NCBI RefSeq assembly: GCF_018446385.1
Contig: NC_056005.1
Span: 96,021,171 to 96,085,170 of the forward strand
DNA: 64,000 nucleotides
Direction of reading: 5' to 3'
Source: Zingiber officinale
Taxonomy: Eukaryota; Streptophyta; Magnoliopsida; Zingiberales; Zingiberaceae
Shown: positions 1-11,125 of the stretch, in pieces
Numbering within the stretch: the stretch's first letter is position 1
Layout: every line of letters starts with the position of its first letter
Notes under the pieces: model-generated
Databases searched by the model: none
What the model saw: only the letters and a program-made list of their open reading frames with translations
Told to the model about the DNA's origin: nothing
Program-made: the position numbers and the translations under genes

Positions 1-881
1 AATCCATGCTCTATTTTGGGGATTGTTTTTCTGCTTGACTGTGCAAGTATTGTAATTTATAAAATGTGTGCTTCTTTGATATATTTACTTTAGAAGTCAA
101 TTTTTTTGGATGTAATTACTGAATTTCTGGTGGCTGAAGCTTTCTACTGGATGTTGTTGTCTTGAGCTGTATCTTACATTCCAAAAGGATTAGAAAAGCC
201 AGTATATCATTCTTAATGAATTTGCAATATAGCAGAGGTCCACTTTCTCATCAGGTTGACATAATAATTTAGTACTCAAAACCAATCTCTCATTTTAATG
301 CTAGTTCCTGATATATCACACTGCCATACCCTATATCATGATATTCTTTTGGACATTTTTTGTTTTTGTGGTTTTAAGAGGATTATTGGATAATATGGAA
401 AATTCAAAATGGATTTGCCATACGTTTGAAACAACAGGGAGGCAGAATACAGTGGATTCATATTTCTTTTCCTAGGGACAATTTCAGATTAGACAAGCCA
501 CAAATATTTTGTTTCAGAGATCTATTGTTTGCATTTGTGTTGAAATTTTTACTGATAGAGAGACATTTTTCTGTTTAGGAACTTGCTTCTTTTGCTTACA
601 TAATGCACATTCTGAGACCTTGCCTCCCCTGTTCCACCTAATTACACTGATATTTTAATTTGGGGTTTTTATTGTAATTCACATCTGTTGTTCTGATGCT
701 CCTCTTACAATACATTTAATATATATCATTGCACAATTCTTAGTTTGTTGGGACTAATATCATGCATTGAAAATGTCTGGTGTGACAATTATTAAATTTT
801 GTTGTCTAAATTTCTGATCTGATTTGTATTTATTTAGTTTTCTAACTTTGAAGTAGACTGAGTGATCTTCTTTCTGTTCAG
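1..881 (+). other. Intron of the GIP1-like gene (no exon seen)
   Basis: T-rich sequence with no reading frame that extends the downstream protein. It ends in a polypyrimidine stretch and an AG at 880-881, just before the first recognisable exon. The missing upstream exons, including the conserved N-terminal domain of the family, must lie before the window. Confidence 0.6.
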
Positions 882-3800
882 CACCTCTTCCTAATAAAGA
901 GTGGAAACCCAAGTCAGTACTTGCAAACCCTGCTCAGGCTTCTGAGACAAATGGCACTTCTGAAGCACCAGTAGTGATTGAAGCTGTTTCCGATTCATTA
1001 CCATCCTCATTGTCAGCTACTTCAGTAGGTGCTTCTGTTAAGCTAGGAAAGAAGGTAGAAGACCTGAAGGTATCAGACCGACAGCATGTGATTATTCCGA
1101 ACCATCTCCAGGTCACAGAATCCGAGCGACATGGATTAAGTTTTGGAAGCTTTGATGCTAATTTCATGTTTAAACTGGTTGTTGCCAAGGACCTTACTGG
1201 ACAGAATATTGAGACACCACATTACGAGCCATCTAAAGAGATTGATGAAACTATCGAGAAGCATGCTTTAAGGTTCTTATACATTAGTTGCACTTTTTGC
1301 TATTTTCATCTGCATATGCACTGTACAACATCTCCTCTTTGTTTGTGGTAAATCAGGAAATTCTGCTATGTTAAGAAATCTTTGGATGTGGTCTAAAACT
1401 TGAGAGATGTTATTTGACTAAGTCCCCATTGATGCGCCATAACTTTGCATCCAGTATAGTGTGATATGACGAAGCTTTTATATGGAAAAAAAACTCATGA
1501 TTTCATATTCATTATTATGGTTTTCCACTGTGTGGAGGTCTTGCAACATCAGAAACCATTTTGTGCTGCATGTTCCTTGCTTCTTGATTGATACAAATAA
1601 GGGAGAACTGTATTCTTATGATACTTCTGCGAATGAAATTTACTGCCTGGCTATGCGCTGTCATACTAACTTAGCTACTATGTTTTTCCTCTTCTAACAT
1701 TATGGTTTGCTTCTGTAATTTCAGCAGCAATTCAACATCCTCAACTGCTGAAGAAGATGATTTTTCTGAACAAACTCAATCACCTGAACAGGTCACAGAT
1801 AATTATTCAAAGAAGGAAATTGTTATTTCCAATAGCGCATCACCTGAAACAGAATACAACCAAACCAATCAAGAAGATAGTTTAAGTCCAGAAGGTTCTC
1901 AGAATTTGATTGTTCAGTCTACACCATCCTATCCTCCTGTAGGATTGGTACCACAGCTCAGTAGCCAAATTGCTTCTTTTGAAAGCTCAGAATCTCAGGC
2001 TCGTGAGTCACGTCTTCCAAGTTTTCTGGTAAAATGCATGCACTATCTTTATACCATCGCTTAAGACGTATGTTTCAGTACAAGTTACTTGTTGTTTTAT
2101 AGGCATCCTTCTTCTCTTTTAATAATCTTATTATATTGATCTCTATGGATGATACTGGAGCTAATCTGGTGGTGGCTAATGGCCAGTTTGTATAAGTGAA
2201 TCTTTGTTAACACCATTTACCTTTTAAAAAAAAAACAAATTCACTGCTTCAATGATTTATCATCCCAATTGCATTACCAATTTAATAAGTTATTTTATGG
2301 AGCTGTTCGATAGAAAAAACTTTTGCTTTCTCTGCCCAACTTTGTAAACCTGATCCTTCATTTGACCACTTTTGCAAACCATCCAGACATTTTTTTGCAC
2401 CAGTATCCATTAGGGGAAACCAGTCTGATTCAAATTATTTGTTTTTGCTTTGATTTGGTTTTTTATTAATTCAATTTTGGTTGGCTTTGATTTGGTTTTT
2501 TTTTATTTCGAAAATTGTTTGAGCTGAAATATCAAAGTGTTTGTAATTTTTCATATTTCCATCCATTAAAAAAATAATATATATAGGATCATTCTTTAGA
2601 TTCTAACTAAAATGTAATTGATAAAATTTGAGCCTTTTCTCCATTACTATATGTGATGAATAGCTTCAATTATATATCAATCATTCTTCATTATAAATGT
2701 CGTATGTTTCTAATAATTATGTATTTAAAATTTTAATTGCAAACATAAACTTTATAGTGCCTATGCTACATAGGGTTTTTATTAGAAAAAAGAATACTAT
2801 GTTAATTTGGTTAAACTGAACCAAGCCAAATAACTGGATAATTTTAGCATGATTCTAGTTTACTTTGTAACCTTATTCAGTTTGCTTTGGTTCAAACAAT
2901 GAAGACAAAAAGGAAAAAAAAAAAAGGTTTATCCTTATTTGGTGAGGTTCAGTTTGAACTGAATGGTCACCCCTAGTTTCTATGGCTTAGAATCCACTAT
3001 TCCCAGAAAGGGGCAAGATGAAACATTCTATACACTTCTCAAAACTCGAGAGTGGAGTTGCATTGCAGCACAGGCTGCAACTTTAGCAATGGTGGGATAA
3101 TAAACCCAAATGACCATGAGGAATGATCAATAGTAATTGTCATGGATAAATATCTTTCTTGGATTTCAAAATTCTAGGTAGGTTTTAGGTAGGGGATTAA
3201 TGTAAAATAAGTGATATTTGATCCCTTGTTTATCCTGTGACTATTGCTATTTTCCATAAAAAGTTTAATTATTACTTCATAAAAATATTCTCTTGACTCT
3301 TAAGGAAACTAGTACTTTCCTCTAAAAACATTCACATGTTCTACTTAACTTTATGCTTGTATCTGATTCTAAATGTTTGATATTTGATTTGGGAGGGATA
3401 AAACTTGATGGATTTTCTGATTCCGATCCTGCAAGTAGTTCAAATTTTATCACTAATTGCAGTTTAATATGGACAGCAAATTGGTTTGAGATGAGCATCC
3501 TGATTTCTGATGTACGATGCTGGAAACTGACATTTTGCTTCAACTTTACTCATTTTTTATGCTAAAACAAGTTGGGTGTTGATTTTTTTGATGCAGGTAC
3601 AGCAACACTATGATCCATCCACTAGTTATTTCAACCCATTTTATCGTCCATCTCCTGATGCTGATGGTCGGATCTCCCCTTTTTTTGCATCTAGTGCCTC
3701 CACTAGGTACAATGGGAACATTGCCCTTCTACCTGCTCAGTCTGGCCAGGCTTCCCAAGAGGTTTGTGTTTAACCTTCCAGCTATCATCTATTTTCTTTG

Positions 3801-5601
3801 TTTCTTAAAAAAAATTATTTCCTTGACCTGTGCATCACTTCCATTATTGCATGATGAGCACTTTTTCTGGATAACAATTGCTATACCATCTTCATCCCTT
3901 CTGCTTAAGAGTATTTTTTATTATTATTATTTTTATAGCAGAAATATTCCACGCCTATTTTAAGCAAACTTCTGTTTGCCTCTACAACTAACCTTCTTTT
4001 AAGCAAAAACCTCTGTTTGGCCTGTCTTGGTTCTTGATTATGGTCATGTATCATGTTTTTCTTGTTTGCGCTCTCAACTATTTTGTCTTGCTAAGATCCT
4101 GATGCACCCACTCATTTTTTTCTCTAATTCAGAATACCAACAACATAGTACTATCGACAGTGGGCTCAACTCCTCTGGGAACTCAAGCTGCAGGCACCAT
4201 GCAGGGCTCTCTTGCTATTCCTCAGCAGCCAATTCCTGTCTTCCGTCAACCGGCTGGGTTACATATATCTCATTTCTCCCCCAACTACGTTCCCTACAGT
4301 CAATATTTCTCACCATTCTATGCCCCTCCACCTGCGGTTCATCATTTCTTGAGCGGTGCTGCATTCCCTCAGCAACCTCCTACGGGTGGCATGTATCCAA
4401 CTCCTGGAGCTGCAACTCCTGCTGCTGCTTCTGTAAAGTACTCTCTTCCACAATACAAACCTGGTTCTAACACTGGCAATTCAACTATTGTTGGATTACC
4501 AACTGTTTATGGAACATATAACTCAACCCAGGCTGGCTATACTTCTGTTCCTGCTGTTAGCACTGGAAATTCAACTGCCAATGAAGAACTGGTATCGTCA
4601 CAGTTTAAGGAGAATAATGCTTATATTTCCGGACAACAGGTATTTTCTATGCTTTTCTATGTGTTTGTTTAATTATGCTGCTACTGTAGATCCTTAAATT
4701 TACAATTCATGACTAATCATAGTGGTTCAAATTTTACTCTGCACTATGTGGGAATCTTTGCATTTTGCCACTGTCCATGCTCCTAATCTCAGTGGTCTGC
4801 ATTTGCTGCTTTACACCTAAGCTCCTCATAGATCTGTTTGAACTGTTATAGAGCCACTGGACGACTTAAGTTTCTCTTAATTGTTTGTATGATTGTTCTA
4901 ACCTTTGTCTGTCCGGTAATATCTACATTTTGAAACCTTTGTTTTTAGCTTACGGAAGTATAGATTCTTGGCCATGGTAATATGAAAGAAGTATGAGTTC
5001 TACATCTGTTATCTGAAGTACCAGAAGAACAGGGAAACAGACTGCTATTTGATTTGCGTATCAATATCTTTTATCTCCTGTATTCTTTAAATAAGATTCC
5101 TACAAGTCTTTCATCAACTCATTGGTGTTTTTAGTTCGATTAAGATTTTCATTCACTATTTTACATATTTGTGTTGGTTGCTTCATTCATTTTATTTTGT
5201 AGAATTACCATACTGAAAATGTTTTTGATGTTTTTTCCCCTTTTATGTGCTTACATTCAAGCAATATACGCCAACTCATCTTGGCCTTATCTCTACATTT
5301 GTTCGAGCAGAGCGAAGGCCCACCGGTATGGATTCCTGCACCTGGACGTGACATTTCCTCACTTCAAGCTAGCTCTTTCTACAACATTCCTCAGGGACAA
5401 CACATGACATTTACGCCAGCTCAGGCTGGTCACGGCACCTTCAGCGGTATGTATCCCCCAACACCGGCAGTTGCTGGTTCTGTCCACCCTTTGCTGCAGC
5501 CGTCACAGAGTGTACCCGGGGGTGTAGAAATGCTAGCCCCTCCTGCTGGTGTTTATCAACCGACACAGCATGCACAAATAAATTGGACCAATAATTATTG
5601 A
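882..5601 (+). CDS. GBF-interacting protein 1-like (GIP1-like), 3' part of gene
   Basis: Five coding exons are readable with matching phases: 882-1272, 1725-2028, 3597-3761, 4133-4639 and 5311-5601, ending in TGA. They give 551 residues of the C-terminal part. Recognition rests on HVIIPNHLQV followed by GLSFGSF, on the Tyr/Pro-rich block HYDPSTSYFNPFYRP, and on PVWIPAPGRDISSLQASSFY near the end. These are hallmarks of plant GIP1-like proteins, which are nuclear, bind G-box-binding bZIP factors and enhance their DNA binding. The body is low-complexity, rich in Ser, Pro, Gln and Gly, with no catalytic motif. The N-terminal DUF1296 (GIP1_N) domain is expected upstream of the window. Exon 2 has a tandem acceptor (tcagcag), so isoforms could differ by one Ser. 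The last acceptor (5309-5310) was chosen because it joins GQQ to SEGPPVW in frame; an earlier AG at 5201 would add an unfamiliar hydrophobic stretch. Confidence 0.85.
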
Positions 5602-6801
5602 AGCCACTCCAAACCTAAGTTACATTAGCCACAGCTCAGTCATCGGTCACTACTCAGTTTAGAGGACATTCAGAACGCGGCGTAGGAGTAAGCCTGATTG
5701 AATGAACAAAAAAAAGAAGAATGGATATATATTTATATCTACAGCATGGCCATCCTGCATGGGTAGGCCTATGAGGGTTTGGAGTTGCTAGACTTTCATA
5801 GTTTGGGCTATACTTGTGAACTGACACTGACCTCTCTCTTTTTTTTATGTTTACTTGTGTGGTTCCCCCTGGTTCTAATGTTTTGCTGCTCATTCTTTGC
5901 CATTTGCTTTTTCTTTATTTTACAATTTAGGGACAAAATATTCTCTCTACTTATATCTTCCGTCATCACTTTCAGATGAGGCCATTAAACATTAGATACG
6001 CCAAGAATCTAAAGCTAGTGGATTATTATTATTATTTTGTTCCCATTGCTTTTGCTGTAAATTTATGTTTTGAGCTAAAGAAAAACCTAAAAACAAAGTA
6101 GAAGTGATTGTTTAAGTTTCTTAATCCATGCATCATCAGTCGCCTATCCAGTTTGCATTTGCCTGCAGAATTCATGTGTTCTTGACGATTGTGTGAACTT
6201 GAATTTACTGTCTTTGTAACGTCGTGTTTTGGCTTTTTGATTACTTGTTTTATTCCTGTCTTAGTATATCTGGTCTATGTTTAAGCAGGACTTAGTACGT
6301 TTTAAGTGCATTATAATATGTTCTATTTGTTTGTTATATTCAGTTCTATTTATGTCTTTGGATGCCTTCATCATGTCTGGCCCGAGTAAGGTCATCCATT
6401 GTGATGCTGTTTTGGGTTGATGCTCTGTCTCCATTTTTGTTCCCTAAGCTATTACTTAATCGACAGTTCGCTTTTATGCTCGATCAGGAGGTGACCTCGT
6501 CCTACATTGTTGGCGTTTGGCCAATTTAACTCTGGTCAGATAGTATCTAGTAGCCAGGGTAACTCTCCTTGAGTAGGTGTTCTTCTAATCCTTCTATGCT
6601 TCCAACTATTGGTCATCGAAATAGATAAGAAGGCTAAATTAAGTGAAACTCTTGAACAATTCAACATGCCTTTTAAAGATTCAAAAGTGTGCACAGATGT
6701 TAAACGAGGGTATCGCTTAATGACCCTCGAACTTTTTATTACGATAGACATTAGTGGTAATGTTCTTTTACAATTGTCCCTGTTGACATTCTTCGATTAG
6801 C
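5602..6801. other. 3' UTR of the GIP1-like gene and intergenic spacer
   Basis: T-rich sequence after the TGA at 5599-5601. The first few hundred bases are probably 3' UTR. A short open frame near 6609-6800 has no recognisable motif. Nothing else is seen before the convergent protease gene ends at 6802. Confidence 0.5.
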
Positions 6802-8556
6802 TTAACAGCCTCCGGCCGCAAATCCGATCTTCTTCTTCGGCACATCGTAAAGCACACCGAACGTCCTCTGCTGCACGTTCCCCAGGATGCCCACGTCGTC
6901 GTCTGCGTCGTTGGCCGCGAAGGCCAGGCAAATCCGAGACTCGTTCACGGCGTACACGATCCCCTCCGGGGCCAGGTTCACAGAAACGTCGCCACTGAAC
7001 AGCAACGCCACTGCCGGCAGTTTCACTTCCCCGCGCCCCGTCGGGTCGTAGCAGGTGTCGAGGATCGACACGGCGGGCGCTTTCTTGTACCTCGACATAC
7101 GCCCACGGAAGGCCGAGCGAAGCGAGGCGTAGGCCGCCGGGGGAAGCCGGGTGATGACGGTGCCGGAGTCGATCAGCGTACCGGCTTTGGCGAAGGCCGA
7201 CGGCTGGATGCGCAGCTGCTGGCCGGCGACGCTGATTCCTATCAGATTGATGAAGTAGAACGTCGGCGTTTTCGCGTCCCTCAACATGTTCGTGTATTTA
7301 ACAGTCGGATTGGTGCTCCCGCTGTCGCCGAAGGCCAAGTAGCCGGTATCGCTCGCCGACGCCGGCAGGCAGTAGCCGAACACGCCGTTGTACTTTTTCA
7401 TTGTCTGCGTCACTAGCGACGGCCGGCCGCCGCCGAGGCCGAGGATCCCCGCGGCCAGGCCGAAGAGGCCCTCATTGGCCTGGCCGCAACCAAACAGGAA
7501 TCGCGGCACCACGTCTGACGGCGTCAGCGCCAGCGCGTCAGACGAGTAGAACCCGACGCTCTGGGACCCGTCGCCGTAGGACACGCCGTAGATACACGTG
7601 CCGTCGCTGCAGTCCAACGCATCGAGGTCTGCGCAAGCGGCAGAGGCGCACGTGATGTTGGCGTAGGTGGCCGAGGAAGCCGGGTCGAAAAGCCGGTCGA
7701 GTTGGCGGTAACAAGAAACGGTGCAGGGTTGGCACTGGACCCACGTGACGTCGCTGCCGGTGTCAAAGAACAGCGTCTGGGCCTTTGGCGGGGTGCCGAG
7801 TCCCACGGTGACGATGTAGTCGCCGGCGGAGACGGATGCGCCGCTGCGGGCGGGAATCTTCGTCGACGGCGCCGCTCTCGTTGATGCAGGGGAAGTGCCG
7901 CCGCCACCGAGCTCGGCGGCCGCGATCCGTTGGCGGAGGAAGCCGACGTGTAATTGGTCACGGGCGAGAATCTCAGCTTCGAAATTCGATCTCCGGCGCC
8001 TCACCGCCGGCGAGCACGGACCGTGCCGGTGAACCAAGCGTAGTCTCGTAACGTTAGAGAGGGCATCTGCTCATCAAACCAGAGTCAAAATAAAAAAAAC
8101 TTACACTTTGCCCCTTATTATTCTATTTATTCACATATAATCATTGTTATTTTTACGTTAAATATAGATCCGTTATATTAACGGTCTCCTAGCGCCGACC
8201 CCTCGAATATAAAGGGAGATATATACAGATGGGGTAAACTTCAAGTTATCGGTTTCTAAGAATTAACCCCTAACCATTACGATATCATGCGTCCATCATT
8301 TATGCTATAGCTTAGAGCTATTTTTTTTACGCTAAAATTTCATCATAATGTTTAATACATAATTTTCAAATACGCCCTTGAAATTTCCCAAATCACGTAG
8401 CATGTGCTCACCTTTGGAATTGGAGCACACTTTTCTTGGCAACAAGGAAGAAACGTTAACCTTGTGATGGCTTCTTGATTCTCCATTCGCATTAACTATT
8501 AAAGCGAGCAAAACTATAAGAAGAGAGACGAGGGAAGGGAAAGGCGAAGAAGTCAT
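6802..8556 (-). CDS. Secreted pepsin-like aspartic protease (family A1, nepenthesin/CND41 type)
   Basis: Two exons on the minus strand: 8412-8556 and 6802-8066, joined across a 345-bp GT-AG intron in matching phase, giving 469 residues. The N-terminus is a signal peptide (MTSSPFPSLVSLLIVLLALI). A propeptide follows with VSSLLP and LVHRHGPCSP, which is typical of the plant AED1/CND41-like subgroup. The mature domain starts near GDYIVTVGLGTPP. Catalytic motifs DTGS (Asp about 150) and DSGT (Asp about 348) are both intact, and many Cys suit an extracellular or vacuolar enzyme. Family members cleave proteins in the apoplast, vacuole or plastid and often act in defence, senescence or nitrogen recycling; the exact role here is unknown. 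The main exon is far richer in GC than its surroundings. The start was chosen for the signal peptide and the TATA box about 40 bp upstream, although the frame stays open further upstream. Confidence 0.9.
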
Positions 8557-8592
8557 GCCTTCTCGACGTGCAAAGAAATGAAAAACGGAAGA

Positions 8593-8599
8593 ATTTATA
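8593..8599 (-). promoter_or_regulatory. TATA box of the aspartic protease gene
   Basis: TATAAAT on the minus strand, about 40 bp upstream of the ATG at 8556. This implies a very short 5' leader. Placement is by motif and distance only. Confidence 0.5.
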
Positions 8600-9952
8600 C
8601 GAATGCCATGGTCTTTGGAATGATAGTAGTTGTAGTGGAAGAGTGTTTTGGAAAAGACTGAAATTAGTGGAATCCAACAAGTGAGCAAAATGGAAGTCTC
8701 TATTCGTGCCCACTTTGTACTAAATGGAATGGTCAAGGTGTAAGCGAGCTTTAGTGGATTTTAACCTTTCTCGCACGCTCAATTTTTCTTTTCCTCGTGC
8801 CATGGCCAAGGTGTAAGCTAGCATTAGATGATAAAGATATGTATATGATTAAGTTAGATTTGATTGATCTTATAATTTTATTGTCCTTTCAATTTTTTTT
8901 AAAAGTTGACATCGAGTATTTAGATTATGCTGTCTAATTTTGGGGATAACTGATTCTGTCTTACAGAATTTTTCACTAATCATCAATATTAAGATTGAGA
9001 AATGAGTTCATTAATTTAGTTGTTCTTAGATTAATTGTTTATTAAAAAAAATATTCATTAATTTATTAAAATTTAGACTCAATGGTTAAATGTTAAAAAA
9101 TTGAAAAGATATGCTACCACTTAATCATTGCTCCAGGGCAATTACCAATTACATGACACCACTAACCTCATGTAAGGCCAATGAAATCATGTAGAGCAAA
9201 TTATAGATTATTAGTAATAGTAGAAAATAGAAAAAATGAGTTTAATTTGATTTTTTTCACTAAATTCACTTTTTTATATTTTGAAGTTGATTAGAAATTC
9301 TTATTGGTTATAGTTACGTCAGTAAATGAACAAAACATTTAAGAATAAGATTGTTGTTTGATTTAGTAAGAAATTATTTATATTTGTTTAATATATACCA
9401 GATCAATTAAAAAAATAAGTTTAAGTATATATGTGTTTAGTTCATTAATATTTATGAATAATATTTGTAAATAATATTTATAAACAATGTTAGTGAATAA
9501 TATTCGTGAACTATACATGTTTATTAAAAAAAATTTTATAAACATATTAAATAAATAAAAAAGATTTTAAAATTAACAAATAAATTTAAATTAACAAGTT
9601 TAATAACTAATTAAAAAAGTAAAAATTTTAAATAATCAAATAAGTTTAAATTGAAGGTTAGATAATATTTAAATAAATAAATAAAATTTTAAATTATTAT
9701 TTTAAAATTTTAATTTATTTTAGATTCGAACGAACTTGACCAGCTGGGTTCGGCTTGAATTGTTTACCATCCTAAGCTGTACTTTTGTGTGTAATTAGAA
9801 ATTGAAAATTGTGAAAATATTTTTTAACGTATTTTTATTCTGAAAAACAAACGGACTTGTTACACGGCCTAATTTAAACAACTCATCAGCCGTCCACGTG
9901 TCCTCCTTGGTGAGCACGATTGTGCCGACCTGGACGCCTTTATTATGAAAAA
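8600..9952. other. AT-rich intergenic DNA with a possible old hAT-MITE remnant
   Basis: No gene is visible. Near 9700-9773 the sequence ends in TTTACCATCCTA after a stretch resembling the right end of the hAT-type element at 61307-61784 (which ends TTTACACCCCTA). It may be a decayed relative, but the left end is not recognisable. Confidence 0.35.
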
Positions 9953-10475
9953 ATAGATCTCCTGTCTCCTATGTTTTATGGATAGGAGATGAATAATTAT
10001 AGTAGGATTATGATCGTAATTTAATCATAATTGATTATGTTTTTTTCTTATATTCGTCATCTCTTTTAGATTATAGTGTGGTAGTGTGGTTTGGAGAGGA
10101 CGGTCGGAGACTATCTTACTCAGAAGAGCAGATTTTCTGGTCGACAAATTGCGGACCAGGGGATGATCCATTAATGAGGACCTTTGATTTGGATGGACCC
10201 TACCTATTTAATGATAGGGTCCATCCAAATTAAGGGTCCTCATATAATGAATCATCTCCTGGTCCATTTGCGGACCAGAGGATCTCTACTGCTTGCTCAG
10301 TATCTAGCAACCTGATTACTACTTCTGGATGTGTCCGAACCAGATTATAACATGCAAAGGATGATGAATTCAAAAAAAGATCACAACTAATTATGATCAA
10401 ATTACGATCATAATTTGATCGAAATTATGAGTGGTCCATCCCTCCCTCTTCCATAGAGAACGGGGACAAGAAGAT
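9953..10475. mobile_element. Foldback (MITE-like) element, outer member of a nested pair
   Basis: The two ends are long imperfect inverted repeats. The left arm contains AGATCTCCTGTCTCC and GATTATGATCGTAATTTAAT. The right arm contains the complements of AGATCTTCTTGTCCCC and TTATGATCGTAATTTGAT. There is no coding capacity. A second palindrome occupies the middle (10126-10293). Superfamily is not assigned because no clear target duplication is seen. Confidence 0.55.
10126..10293. mobile_element. Inner foldback element with a long perfect-looking hairpin
   Basis: Starts AGCAGATTTTCTGGTC and ends GACCAGAGGATCTCTACTGC. The centre holds TTTGGATGGACCCTA paired with TAGGGTCCATCCAAA around a short AT loop, so most of the element can fold on itself. 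The flanks TACTCAG and TGCTCAG may be a decayed target duplication. Confidence 0.55.
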
Positions 10476-10590
10476 CTGCTCCCTTTATTATATATTCAAA
10501 CTGGGCCGCCCAAATCTCATCGCAACTCCTTCATTCGAATTTCCTCCACCTTCCTGCCCCCTCCGCCTCTTCCTCTTCGCCTTCGGTCAT

Positions 10591-11125
10591 CCAATCGGGG
10601 CCTTAATGGCGGTGGAGATTCGGAAGGTCTCTGGATCCGTGCTTCATCGCTCCGGAGGATCCTGCTCCAGCCGCCGCTGCCCGGACCTCCAGAAAGATCG
10701 CCCGCTCTCAGCCATCTCAACCTCATTCTCATCTACGTCTTCGTGCAGATCCAATCGCGGCCTTAGTGGCGGTGGTTCTGCAGAAGGTCTTCGGATCGGT
10801 GCTCCATCGCTCCGGATCCTGCTCCAGTAAGACCACCCCTCCCCTCGGCGATCTCAAAGTCATTCTCATCTACGTCTTTGTTCAGATCTAATCAGGGTCC
10901 TAATGGCAGTTGTCCTGCGGAAGGTCTTTGGATCGATGCTCCATCTCTCCGGATCCAACTCCGGCGGCCGGTGCCTGGACCATATGAATGACCACCCGCC
11001 CCTAGGCGATCTCAACCTCATTCCCACCGACGCCTTTGTGCAGATCCATTCACAGCCTTAATGGCGGTGGTGCTGCTGAAGGTCTTCGGATCTGTGCTCC
11101 ATCTAGAGCTGCGGAAGGTCAGATG
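10591..11125 (+). repeat. GC-rich direct repeat, four units of about 137-160 bp
   Basis: Units begin at 10591, 10751, 10888 and 11046, each with a diverged form of CCAATCGCGGCCTTAGTGGC. Each continues with GAAGGTCT, GGATC and GTGCTCCATC. The block is sharply richer in GC than its flanks and follows a TATA-like TATTATATATTC near 10487. Several overlapping frames are open, but none matches a protein I recognise. It could be the 5' part of a dead or non-coding transcript, or a minisatellite. Confidence 0.6.

Noticed and set aside
5203-5310. Extension of the last GIP1-like exon upstream to 5203
   Set aside because: The frame stays open, but it reads as an unfamiliar hydrophobic stretch with Cys and Leu. 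The acceptor at 5309-5310 joins GQQ to SEGPPVW as the family expects.
10431-10766. Open frames of 70-110 codons across the GC-rich repeat
   Set aside because: Open on both strands and in several frames at once because stop codons are rare in GC-rich DNA; no motif and no shared protein periodicity.
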